Shown here: piece by piece, positions 7,770-15,486 of the stretch | Layout: each line of letters starts with the position of its first letter | How positions within the stretch are numbered: position 1 is the stretch's first letter | Assembly: GCF_035610345.1 (NCBI RefSeq) | Contig: NZ_CP141214.1 | Coordinates: 280,230-344,229, forward strand | Length of the DNA: 64,000 bases | Direction: 5' to 3' | Source: Sinorhizobium meliloti | GTDB taxonomy: Bacteria; Pseudomonadota; Alphaproteobacteria; Rhizobiales; Rhizobiaceae | Program-made: the position numbers and the translations under genes | Notes under the pieces: generated by a model | Seen by the model: only the letters and a program-made list of their open reading frames with translations | What the model was told of the DNA's origin: nothing | The model's database searches: none

Positions 7770-9122
7770 TCACGCCGCCTTGCTATGCGTCCGTCCAGAT
7801 TGATCGATATAGGCGTCGAAGGCTGCAGCGGCGGCACGGATAAGGAAGCGTCCCCCATCGCGCAGCCGTATTACGCCGTCGGCGATATCAAGGATGCCGT
7901 CACTTTGTAACATTGCGAGCCTGGTATTGCCGCGGAGCAGCATCTCCGGATCGAAGCCGTGCGCGGTGGCTAGAGCGGGAACATCGACGCCGAAGTCGCA
8001 CATCAGCCGCTCGATGATGCTTGCCCGCAACCTATCCTCCCGCGTCATCCGGTAGCCTTTCACCGTTGCAAGCCGATCCGAGGCAATGTGTTGCGCGTAC
8101 AGGCCCGGCGGCACCTCGTTCTGCACATAGCCGTCGTCCATCCGCCCGATCGCCGACGCACCGAGGCCGATGAGAGTCTCGCAGGCATCGGTCGTGTAAC
8201 CCTGGAAATTTCGGTGCAATCGACCGCTCGCCTGCGCGATCGCCAGGCTGTCGTCCGCGAGGGCGAAATGATCGAGTCCGATGCGGCGGTAGCCGGCGGC
8301 GGCAAGTGTCGCGGCTATGGCCTCGGCCTGGGCGACGCGGCCCTCCGCGTCAGCAAGCGCCTGCTCGTCGATCAGCTTCTGGTGCTTCTTGAACGAGGGG
8401 ATGTGGGCGTATCCGAATACTGCGAAGCGCTCGGGTCCCATCCGGATCGCCGCCTCGGCGGTTGCGATGCAGGATTCGACAGTCTGGTGCGGCAGGCCGT
8501 AGATGAGATCGAAATTGATGCTGTCGACGCCGGACTGACGCAGGCGCGAAACGGCCTCCATCGTCTGCTCTTCGCTCTGGATCCGGTTGATCGCCTTCTG
8601 TACCACCGGATCAAAGCTCTGCACCCCGAGGCTTGCCCTACGGACACCGGCTTCGCCCAGGGCCGTCGCCATTTCCGGCTCGAGGGTTCGCGGGTCTATT
8701 TCCACGGCGATCTCAGCAGTGCTCGCGAACTCGAAATGCTTGCGCAGCAGTGCTATTAGCGCCCGGAACTCCTCCGGCTGCATGATTGTCGGCGTGCCCC
8801 CGCCGAAATGCACGTGGTCGATGCTGAGCGGCGCACACGTGTTTGCCGAGACTATACGGACCTCCTCACGAAGCATGTCGAGATAATCGAGGATTGGCTG
8901 GTCGCGCTGCGTAATTGTGGTATGGCAGCCGCAGTACCAGCACATCGACCGGCAGAAAGGAATGTGGAGGTAGAGCGACGTCGGCTTTCCCGGCGCGATG
9001 GCTGCGAGCCAGTCGCCATAGGTGCTGGCGTCGACGGCGGGCGAAAAGCGGGGCGCCGTCGGATAGCTTGTGTAGCGGGGCAGGCGTGCCTCGCCGTATT
9101 TTGCGACAAGAGCCGGTTGCAT
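7770..9122 (-). CDS. hemN: Oxygen-independent coproporphyrinogen III oxidase (radical SAM)
   Basis: 450 aa. The radical SAM cluster motif CRSMCWYC follows LYLHIPF, as in HemN, and downstream come HFGGGTPT and the FDLIYGLPHQT block. It makes protoporphyrinogen IX without oxygen and so supplies heme for cbb3 oxidase, NorCB and cytochromes under microoxia. The start beginning MQPALVAKYGEARLPRYTSY has AGAAGGA upstream; the frame runs 75 codons further but that part does not look like HemN. No complete FNR-type box was found just upstream, although this gene is FixK/NnrR-controlled in relatives. Confidence 0.96.
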   Translation of the reverse strand: MQPALVAKYGEARLPRYTSYPTAPRFSPAVDASTYGDWLAAIAPGKPTSLYLHIPFCRSMCWYCGCHTTITQRDQPILDYLDMLREEVRIVSANTCAPLSIDHVHFGGGTPTIMQPEEFRALIALLRKHFEFASTAEIAVEIDPRTLEPEMATALGEAGVRRASLGVQSFDPVVQKAINRIQSEEQTMEAVSRLRQSGVDSINFDLIYGLPHQTVESCIATAEAAIRMGPERFAVFGYAHIPSFKKHQKLIDEQALADAEGRVAQAEAIAATLAAAGYRRIGLDHFALADDSLAIAQASGRLHRNFQGYTTDACETLIGLGASAIGRMDDGYVQNEVPPGLYAQHIASDRLATVKGYRMTREDRLRASIIERLMCDFGVDVPALATAHGFDPEMLLRGNTRLAMLQSDGILDIADGVIRLRDGGRFLIRAAAAAFDAYIDQSGRTHSKAA

Positions 9123-9527
9123 GGAGAATCCTTCTGGTGGGTCGAACCTTGATTGGGGCCATTTTAGGGGCGAACCGGAGCCTCCTCTTTGAGCGATGTC
9201 AACGATGTCGACTGCATAGTGGGAACGGCCGCATTCAGCGTCGGAGCGGGTGTCGTGATCACCGAGGCGACGCCGATGTTTCCGGCATCGGTCAGCGCAT
9301 CGCCGAAGCAGGGCGAGCCAGACCGACACCGGTTCATCCAGCACCAAACCGGTCTCCGGGTGGTCGAGGCACTCGTCGGGTCGATGGGTAAGATGAAGCG
9401 ATATGCCGAAGGGTTTCGCGCAACTGAAGCACTTCCGGCGTATATTACACCATTCGAAGACTTATACCCCGCGCGCAGGCCGAGTGGCTTCGACCTTGGA
9501 GCCCGGTCCGCGAGGGAGAGAGCGGCC
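9123..9527. other. Unassigned stretch between hemN and an NYN pseudogene
   Basis: About 400 bases with open frames on both strands, none of which I recognise or can support with a ribosome site. It holds the hemN promoter (leftward) at its left end. The long frames across it mostly reflect GC-rich codon periodicity. It may be decayed DNA like the pseudogene that follows. Confidence 0.4.
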
Positions 9528-9975
9528 ATGTTCGTTCAGCGGGAGAAGATCGGCTCCTCATCGGCGCCAATGTCTGTACAGCCTCGAAGGCGCTCGGCTT
9601 CGCACCACCGCAAGTTAAGTGGCTGGACTACAACGGATACCAGGTGGTCACCAAGCCGGTCAGAGAATTCACCGACAGCTCGGGCGACGCAAAATTAAAA
9701 AAACATGGACGTCGAGTTGGCGGTTGACGCCATCGAACTCGCCAAGAGTGCGGATCATCACAAGCCTTGTCGCAGCCTTGCAGCGAAAGGGGTGCAAGGT
9801 CTCGGTGGTGTCGACCATGGCGACGCGGCCGCCAACATTTTCTGCCAAACTACTGCGGAAAGCCGATCATTTCATCGGGTTGGCAAAACTCCGGGGCGAG
9901 ATAATTCGGGAGCACGCAGAAGGCGGCCCAGTGTGGGAGAGAAATGCCATTGGGAACGTAGAAACTGAGGTGTGA
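9528..9975 (+). pseudogene. Degenerate NYN-domain (LabA/DUF88-type) gene
   Basis: Pieces of one protein family appear in order but in different frames: MFVQREKIG at 9528, then LLIGANVCTASKALGF after a frame change, then WLDYNGYQVVTKPVREF, then MDVELAVDAIELA at about 9705, and finally LQRKGCKVSVVSTMATRPP and KADHFIGLAKLRGEI. Intact NYN proteins carry a further segment of some 40-50 residues between the second and third pieces, so there is an internal deletion as well as at least three frameshifts. NYN proteins are predicted PIN-like RNases. The ATG at 9528 resembles the family start. The gene cannot make a full product. Confidence 0.75.
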
Positions 9976-10182
9976 CTTGCCCTTAGCTCTCGCTGACCAG
10001 GGAACGTAAAGTACGACTTATCAATAGACCCTTATTTTCTATTGTCTCGCTACAACATTCGAATATATCCTTTCTGCGACGAAACACCTTCCCCGTATTG
10101 CTCTTAGAACCTGCTGTTTGGCAGGGGGAGAAGTATTGCCGTGACAATGCTTAGTATTGCGACAGATACAGTTTGAACATGA
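9976..10182. other. AT-richer intergenic stretch, no gene seen
   Basis: This stretch is visibly more AT-rich than its surroundings (for example the TTATTTTCTATTG region near 10030). I see no convincing gene, box or repeat. Confidence 0.4.
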
Positions 10183-10398
10183 TTAAGCCCGGATGGCCAG
10201 GATCCGGGCTTCCTTCGAGCCTGGATTGCCGGTGCCCTGCAGGAAATCAGTCGGTCGAGGCAACCTGAGGTAAGGGCAGTGTTCGGCGTACCCCTTCTTT
10301 GCGCCTTCTCGTATGTATGCTGCGGGCTGTACCCGCTTCACGGGACTAAGAGTCTGGCCACTTAGGAAGACCGCCTCCAATTCCGCAGTTGTCTCCAT
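10183..10398 (-). CDS. Possible 71-aa ORF overlapping the end of the pirin gene
   Basis: A 71-aa frame starting METTAELEAVFL overlaps the pirin 3' end by 37 bases. It is mostly hydrophilic, with a YAEHCPYLRLPRP segment, and belongs to no family I recognise. Its last codons and stop lie inside a perfect 10-base inverted repeat (10185-10194 with 10202-10211) that could be a weak terminator for the leftward pirin unit. The ORF may be spurious; the hairpin is certain as sequence. Confidence 0.3.
   Translation of the reverse strand: METTAELEAVFLSGQTLSPVKRVQPAAYIREGAKKGYAEHCPYLRLPRPTDFLQGTGNPGSKEARILAIRA
10185..10211 (-). terminator. Inverted repeat downstream of the pirin gene
   Basis: AAGCCCGGAT and ATCCGGGCTT form a 10-base perfect stem with a 7-base loop. 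No long U tract follows on either strand. Its place after a leftward gene suggests a transcription end or RNA-stabilising hairpin. Confidence 0.5.
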
Positions 10399-11192
10399 TT
10401 CTTCAGCACTCGGATGAGGATGGCTGGTGGGATTTTTCGGTGGTCGCCCACCGTCCCCTTCCGGGCGATCGGTGCGTCAGGATCGATCAAGAATGCGATG
10501 GCCAGACTCCGGGTCTTCGATTCTAGCAATAGCGCCCGATCGGAAAGCAGCAGACCTTGCTCGCCCTCGGCAAACGCCTGGTCCTCCGCAAGCAGCAACC
10601 CGCTGAAAACATAGAAGTAGAGGTTGCGACCTCGCATATGCGGGAATACTAACCTCGCACCTGGCTCGAGCCGGATGTCAAAAAGGTCGATTGTATTACG
10701 AACGTGGAAAGGGGCGTCGCCTTCTTCAGAGCCCACCAGGTGTCGCCAGGTGTTTGGGCTCTGCGAGGGGATCGGCCCGTGCTGTATCCGGGGATCAAGA
10801 TCGACTGCACGCGGCCGGACAAAGATCTGAAGCATGCGCAAGGGCGGATCGGATGAAAACGTCTCTTCAGAATGCCAGAAACTGCGTCCGGCGTTCATCA
10901 CCATCAAATGCCTGCTGTCCGTTACCAGGCGGCCGGTAGTCTTGTCGTCGTGGCGCATGACGCCGTCAGGCACCCACGAAATGATTTCGTCATTCCGGTG
11001 CTCGTGCATGGCGATGAGTCGCCCGGGATCAAGGCTCGATTCCACGATCATGGCAAGCGGACCGTGACCGTGATCCGTTGGCCTCGGTTTCAGCCATCCG
11101 GGCATGTTGACGCGAACGACAAATCCTCCCATGTCGCGCACAATAAACGTGCGATCGCCTTTGAGCAGCACGGCGTCCTCCAGCGTGGACAT
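10362..11192 (-). CDS. Pirin-family (bicupin) protein
   Basis: 276 aa. The N-terminal cupin has the pirin metal-site pattern: HEHRNDEIISWVPDG, GRLVTDSRHLMVMNAG and HSEETFSSDPPLRMLQIFVRP. Pirins are Fe-binding bicupins; some are quercetin dioxygenases, but the substrate here is unknown. The start at MSTLEDAVLL follows TTGGGGTG; an ATG four codons earlier (MIGVMST) is an alternative. The frame continues far upstream but across the NnrR-type box at 11375. The gene is divergent from the DUF2249 cluster and may share that box, which would tie it to NO or nitrite response. Confidence 0.82.
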   Translation of the reverse strand: MSTLEDAVLLKGDRTFIVRDMGGFVVRVNMPGWLKPRPTDHGHGPLAMIVESSLDPGRLIAMHEHRNDEIISWVPDGVMRHDDKTTGRLVTDSRHLMVMNAGRSFWHSEETFSSDPPLRMLQIFVRPRAVDLDPRIQHGPIPSQSPNTWRHLVGSEEGDAPFHVRNTIDLFDIRLEPGARLVFPHMRGRNLYFYVFSGLLLAEDQAFAEGEQGLLLSDRALLLESKTRSLAIAFLIDPDAPIARKGTVGDHRKIPPAILIRVLKKWRQLRNWRRSS

Positions 11193-11374
11193 CACCCCAA
11201 TCATTAGCCGCCCGCCGGAAGGTCCCGTCAATCGAAAGCAACAGCGTTTCGTCGATTGTGGCGTCTGTCGCGGCTGGTTACGGACTTCGTAGCCGAATCC
11301 CTGAATGGTGCCGGACTTGCGTGTCGAGCCGAATTCGAGGCCCGGAACACAGTCCGAGACCGTTTCTCCAATTG

Positions 11375-11390
11375 TTTGCTCCCCGTCAAA
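11375..11390. promoter_or_regulatory. NnrR-type box between the pirin gene and the DUF2249 cluster
   Basis: TTTGCTCCCCGTCAAA differs by one base from the nirK box at 18322-18337. It is 103 bases before the DUF2249 gene on the right and about 180 bases before the pirin gene on the left. The near identity with the nirK box is the best evidence that NnrR controls this uncharacterised cluster. Confidence 0.75.
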
Positions 11391-11493
11391 GTGTGACTGC
11401 CCTCGCAGGGATAGGGTCGGCAAGTTCCGATCCGGTTCCAGCCGCCGCCGCATCGGAATGCACGAGGGGCGGTCGACAGGGAACTCCACCACA

Positions 11494-11775
11494 ATGACGG
11501 AAACACAGCCGAAACCATCCATCGACGTCCGCACCGTCCCGCCGCGCGAGCGTCATCCGCGCATCTTCGAAATGCTCGGAACGCTTCGGGCTGGCAGTTC
11601 TATGCTGATCACCAGCGACCATGATCCGCGCCCGCTCCACTACCAGTTGGAAATGAATTTCCGAGGCGAGTTCGGCTGGGATTATCTGGAAGAGGGGCCC
11701 GAAGTCTGGCGAGTCGAGATCGCCCGTCTGGAGGGCGGTTCCGGCTGCGAATGCTGCTGCGGGTCGGATCATTGA
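11494..11775 (+). CDS. Single DUF2249-domain protein
   Basis: 93 aa. After a short leader it has a DUF2249 domain: VRTVPPRERHPRIFEML, then ITSDHDPRPLHYQLEM and FGWDYLEEGPEVWRVEI. It ends in a Cys-rich tail (ECCCGSDH) that could bind metal. DUF2249 proteins are small, related to the TusA/SirA fold, and often sit near NnrS and RIC genes; their role is not established. The ATG is the last that keeps the whole domain, and upstream sequence contains the NnrR-type box. It heads a rightward cluster with the 12-TM gene. Confidence 0.8.
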   Translation: MTETQPKPSIDVRTVPPRERHPRIFEMLGTLRAGSSMLITSDHDPRPLHYQLEMNFRGEFGWDYLEEGPEVWRVEIARLEGGSGCECCCGSDH

Positions 11776-11812
11776 TCCGGCCGGTGACCCGCTAGCGAAC
11801 ACGGTGATTTAG

Positions 11813-13171
11813 ATGCCAGGAACCACGCTTTCCCCATGGACGATGTCCTATTTCGCCGCCGCCTGTATTTTTCTGGTGGTCGGCCAGGGCGCGATGGTCG
11901 CGGGCTACGGCTACCCGTTCGCCGCCGTCGAAGCCCCGGGCACCTTGGCGGTTGTGCACGTCGTCGCCATCGGCTGGCTCGGCCTGCTGATGGCGGGGGC
12001 GCTGTTGCAGTTTGTGCCGGTGCTGGTTGCAGCGCCCCTTCGTGGCGGGCGGCTCGCACCCCCGGCTTTGGCGCTGCTCATTCCCGGACTTCTTTTGCTC
12101 GTCGGCGGCTTTGCCGCACTTGGCGGTGCTGAAGGAGTTTCGCCAGCCATGTTGCCGTCTGGCGCGCTACTTCTGGCGATGGGTTTTGGTCTCGTTATCA
12201 TCATGCTCGCGACGACGCTCCTTATGGTGCGTCCGCTGCCGCTTCCCGCGCGCTTCGTGGCCGTGGGTCTCGGCGCGCTCATAGCCGCGGTCCTCGCCGG
12301 CGCCGCCTTCACGCTTGTCCTTTCGGGCACGGTCACGAATTACGCGGCGATCGCCCTTCTCCTCAATGGAGTGCCGCTGCACGCGGCGCTTGGCCTTGGA
12401 GGCTGGCTGACCTTCACCGCGATCGGCGTCAGCTATCGGCTGCTGCCGATGTTCATGCTTGCGCCGGATGACACGCGAGCCACAAGCAGGGCTGTCTGGT
12501 GGACGGGCGCCGCGGCACTGGCGATCGTCGTTGCCAGCATCGTCTCGATTGCAGTGGACAGCGACGGCATGGAAGGGGCGAGGAGCGTCGCAACATTTCT
12601 GGCCGTCTCCGCCGCCGTCCTCTATTCCGCCGACGTCTTGCGCCTGTTCCATGAGCGCCGCCGCAAAATCGTGGAACTCAACATCCGCGCGAGCTATGCG
12701 GCCTTTGCTGCACTTTTCGCTTCCGTCGTCATGTTCGCCCTGCCAATCACACGGGCCGCGGCCGGCGAACGAGCCGCGGCTCTCGTCTACCTTTTCGTCT
12801 TTGGTTGGTTGACCGGCCTCGGCCTCGCGCAGCTCTACAAGATCATTCCGTTCCTGACCTGGCTCGAATGCTATGGCCCCGTTCTCGGGCGGAGCGCAGT
12901 GCCGCGTGTTCAGGACTTGGTCGAGGAGAAACGCGCAAGTATTTGGTTTTTTGTCTACTATTCGGCGGTGATTGCGGCTACGCTTTCGCTCTTTGCCGAA
13001 AGTCCGGCGGCGTTCCGCGTCGCCACGCTAGCGCAACTCTGCGCGACGGTCGGCCTGATGGTGGAGCTCGTCCGCGCCCGCATGCTCTCCTACGTCGCAG
13101 CGCCCCTGCGCCTTCCCGCGGGCGCGCCAAGGCCGCATCTCTTTCTCCCCATCTCTAGACCACAGGAGTAA
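11813..13171 (+). CDS. Polytopic membrane protein, heme-copper oxidase I/NnrS-like
   Basis: 452 aa with about 12 membrane helices. Two helices carry His residues in settings like heme ligands of oxidase subunit I: VVHVVAIGWLGLLMAGAL near residue 45, and HAALGLGGWLTFTAIG near residue 190, followed by YRLLPMF. It lacks the full set of catalytic His seen in NorB or FixN, so it is not a complete oxidase. I think it is a heme-binding membrane protein of the broad NnrS/oxidase-like group. It lies 37 bases after the DUF2249 gene and 3 bases before the double-DUF2249 gene, so the three are one operon. Confidence 0.65.
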   Translation: MPGTTLSPWTMSYFAAACIFLVVGQGAMVAGYGYPFAAVEAPGTLAVVHVVAIGWLGLLMAGALLQFVPVLVAAPLRGGRLAPPALALLIPGLLLLVGGFAALGGAEGVSPAMLPSGALLLAMGFGLVIIMLATTLLMVRPLPLPARFVAVGLGALIAAVLAGAAFTLVLSGTVTNYAAIALLLNGVPLHAALGLGGWLTFTAIGVSYRLLPMFMLAPDDTRATSRAVWWTGAAALAIVVASIVSIAVDSDGMEGARSVATFLAVSAAVLYSADVLRLFHERRRKIVELNIRASYAAFAALFASVVMFALPITRAAAGERAAALVYLFVFGWLTGLGLAQLYKIIPFLTWLECYGPVLGRSAVPRVQDLVEEKRASIWFFVYYSAVIAATLSLFAESPAAFRVATLAQLCATVGLMVELVRARMLSYVAAPLRLPAGAPRPHLFLPISRPQE

Positions 13172-13174
13172 TCA

Positions 13175-13714
13175 ATGACTATCGAAACCCAGAACCCAGC
13201 ACCAAGAGAATTCGACGTCCGACCTATACTGAGGAGCGGCGGCGAGCCGTTCCAAGCGATCATGGAGGCGGTGAACGGGTTGAGACCAGCCCAAGCGTTG
13301 CGGCTTCTTGCTCCCTTTCGTCCGCAGCCGCTATTCAAAGTCATGGAGGGCCGCGGCTTCAGCTACCAGGCACAGGAGATACAAGACGGCGACTGGGAAA
13401 TCTTGTTCACGCCAAAGGCAGCAGGAGCCTCCGTCGAGGTCTCTGCAGATGCCGACAATCCGGACTCCTGGCCCGATCCCGTCGAAAACCTCGACCTGAC
13501 CGAGCTCGATCCCCCGGAGCCCATGGTCCGCATCCTCGCGGCTGCAGAGCGGCTGCAGCCGGGCGAGGTGCTGTTCGCGCTTCTCTCCCGTGAGCCCATC
13601 TTCCTCTTCCCGGAGCTTTCGAATCGGGGGCACCAGTGGGCGGGCAATTTCGACGAAACACGAACCACTTTCCGTATCTTCGTCCGCATCGGTAATAAGG
13701 CGCCGAAGCTATGA
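13175..13714 (+). CDS. Protein with two DUF2249 domains
   Basis: 179 aa. The first DUF2249 copy (about residues 14-85) reads [34 protein letters not shown] and WEILFTPK. The second (about 107-178) reads [34 protein letters not shown] and [10 protein letters not shown]. It starts three bases after the membrane-protein stop and overlaps the next gene by four bases, so the genes are translationally coupled. The tandem form next to a single-domain form suggests a complex or a relay, perhaps of sulfur or metal; this is inference. No catalytic residue assignment is possible by eye. Confidence 0.8.
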   Translation: MTIETQNPAPREFDVRPILRSGGEPFQAIMEAVNGLRPAQALRLLAPFRPQPLFKVMEGRGFSYQAQEIQDGDWEILFTPKAAGASVEVSADADNPDSWPDPVENLDLTELDPPEPMVRILAAAERLQPGEVLFALLSREPIFLFPELSNRGHQWAGNFDETRTTFRIFVRIGNKAPKL

Positions 13715-14002
13715 ACGAACGTGGGAACGCGACTACCTGCGATGCAATCCGCGATGCACTGCGCATGATCATCGATCCTGAACTTGGCCGCAACATAGTC
13801 GATCTCGGTCTTATCTACGATGTATTCGTCGAGGAAGGCGGCATCGCCCATGTGACGATGACAACGACCACGAAGCTGTCCGGCCAGCGAATATCTAAAG
13901 GAGGCAGTGCGCAACTGCGTCTGGTATGTGCCGGGTGGTGAGTACGCAGAAGTCCGGCTAACCTACGAGCCGGCTTGGACGCCGGATATGATGGCCGGCT
14001 GA
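13711..14002 (+). pseudogene. Frameshifted MIP18/PaaD-like (DUF59) Fe-S assembly gene
   Basis: The frame starts [18 protein letters not shown] and runs through [17 protein letters not shown] and [10 protein letters not shown], the DUF59 core. In the first frame the protein then goes off into unrelated residues and stops at 13941. In another frame the expected family sequence resumes at once: [20 protein letters not shown], then EVRLTYEPAWTPDMMAG, ending at 14000-14002. The loss of about two bases after the TTTTK codons explains this. The Cys of the CPA motif, needed in the family, is lost from the truncated product. It overlaps the previous gene by four bases, so it was the last gene of the DUF2249 operon. 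Confidence 0.8.
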
Positions 14003-14472
14003 CCGAGGCGAGTGCTAATGACGACGTCGATAACGGGTATCTACGGAAGGATGCAGAGGACGGTGAGATCGTACATCTCATCGCCCAGCGTCGTTTCGAC
14101 TTCTACGCTGATCTCCGAAGCCTCGGCGATGGCGGACTTTCCGGTGCCGCATGGTCACGGCGACCAGGTCAGGCGTGGTGGCGCCCCGGATCCTCGGGAC
14201 AAGGCCAACCTGCAGTGCAGGCGAGGGACATCCACCTCCCCGACCTCCCATCGCCGCGCCGAAGGTGCGAAGCCGGAACTCGGCCGGAAACCTGAAGTGC
14301 AATTCAAGCCTGCTCTGCGTCCAACCGCTGCGCGCAGGGAAAGAGGACATTGCTGTGCATGTCGTCAAAGGGTCACGGCAATGGCCGGACTATAGGCTCT
14401 CGGGACCGGCGGCGGCTCCAAAGTGTTAGCCAGCATGGCCGCAACTCTCCGGCGCCCGTCGCGGAGAACCGC
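14003..14472. other. Non-coding or decayed stretch
   Basis: About 470 bases between two broken genes. Open frames on both strands are short and match nothing I know. I see no box or repeat. It is likely decayed DNA at an old insertion or deletion boundary. Confidence 0.4.
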
Positions 14473-14738
14473 ATGTCCAGAATGAACCGCAAATCCGGCG
14501 CCAGGAGTGACCGGACCAATCTCTATTCCGAGGTCATCGACAAGATCATCACCGAGCTGGAGGCCGGGCGCGTGCCCTGGGTCCAACCATGGGGCACGGC
14601 GGCGGCGAAGGCACCGCTCGGCCTTACGAAGAACGCCTCGACCGGCCGGACCTATTCCGGGATCAACGTGCTGCTCTTGTGGGGCGCGGTAATCGAACGC
14701 GGCTTCTCCAGAGCTGGCTCACCTTCCGCCAGGCGCTG
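14473..14738 (+). pseudogene. ArdC-type antirestriction gene fragment (N-terminal part)
   Basis: From MSRMNRKSG the frame gives DKIITELEAGRVPWVQPWG and TGRTYSGINVLLLWGAVIE, the conserved start of ArdC/DUF1738 antirestriction proteins, which are spread by conjugative plasmids. A frameshift follows near 14705, and the next family block, SWLTFRQAL, is found in another frame. The gene then ends at about 14738, where DUF2493-family sequence begins. The zinc-peptidase-like C-terminal part is absent. This is a relic, not a functional gene. Confidence 0.75.
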
Positions 14739-15329
14739 TCGTCGAGCTCGAGCGGCTGATCGAGGTCGGCAAGAGCCTCCTTGAACGCCGCGACAGCCTG
14801 GAGGTCTTCCGCGAAAGTGCCGCCGAGCATTATCTACGCACCACCGGCACGCCCTGGTCACCGCGTACCGGATCACGGGTCAACCCGCGCGCTGACGTCG
14901 GCAATGGTCGACAGCCGCGACTACATTGCTGCCCGGAAACGCGCCGACGCACAAGTGCTTCTGCCCGATGGACCGAAGGTCGCCCTCACCGGCGGGCTCG
15001 ACTTCATCGACCACAGGCTGATCTGGGACAAGCTCGACCAGGTTCATGCCAAACACCCCGACATGGTGCTGATGCACGGCAAGTCACCGAAAGGCGCCGA
15101 GAAGATCGCCGCCCGCTGGGCCGATCACCGCAACGTGCCCCAGATCGGCTTCGCGCCCGACTGGACGAAGCACGGCCGCGCTGCACTTTCAAGCGCAACG
15201 ACCAGATGCTCGATGTTTTGCCAATCGGCGTCATGGTCTTTCCCGGCTCCGGCATTCAGGAGAACCTCGCCGACAAGGCCAGGAAGCTAGGCACCCCCGG
15301 TCTGGAAATTCGGCAGCGGCGGCACGTGA
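14738..15329 (+). pseudogene. DUF2493 (SLOG-like) plasmid gene fragment, frameshifted
   Basis: The stretch begins mid-protein with VVELERLIEVGKSLLERRDS, then in another frame gives LPDGPKVALTGGLDFIDH, KHPDMVLMHGKSPKGAEKIA and VPQIGFAPDW, the DUF2493 core. After a further shift near 15185 it gives FKRNDQMLDVLPIGVMVFPG and finally VWKFGSGGT before a stop at 15327-15329. Intact proteins of this family are common on Rhizobium and Agrobacterium plasmids and are usually near 300 aa. Here the N-terminal third is gone, and it is joined directly to the ArdC fragment, so a deletion fused two plasmid genes. Confidence 0.78.
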
Positions 15330-15486
15330 GCGCCGCTTTCCCGTGCTAGATTGTCAAGACGTTGAGAAACGTCGCCGGACTTGCGAACGCTGCGCCATTC
15401 CGGATCGCTGGCGTCCGTCGCGGATTGTTTAAGGAGCGTGCTATCATACTTCAGTGATTTCGGCCGAGTGATGAGGGTCCGCGACG

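Noticed and set aside
9123..9190. FNR box upstream of hemN
   Set aside because: Only one half-site (TTGAT near 9149) is present; the other half does not match.
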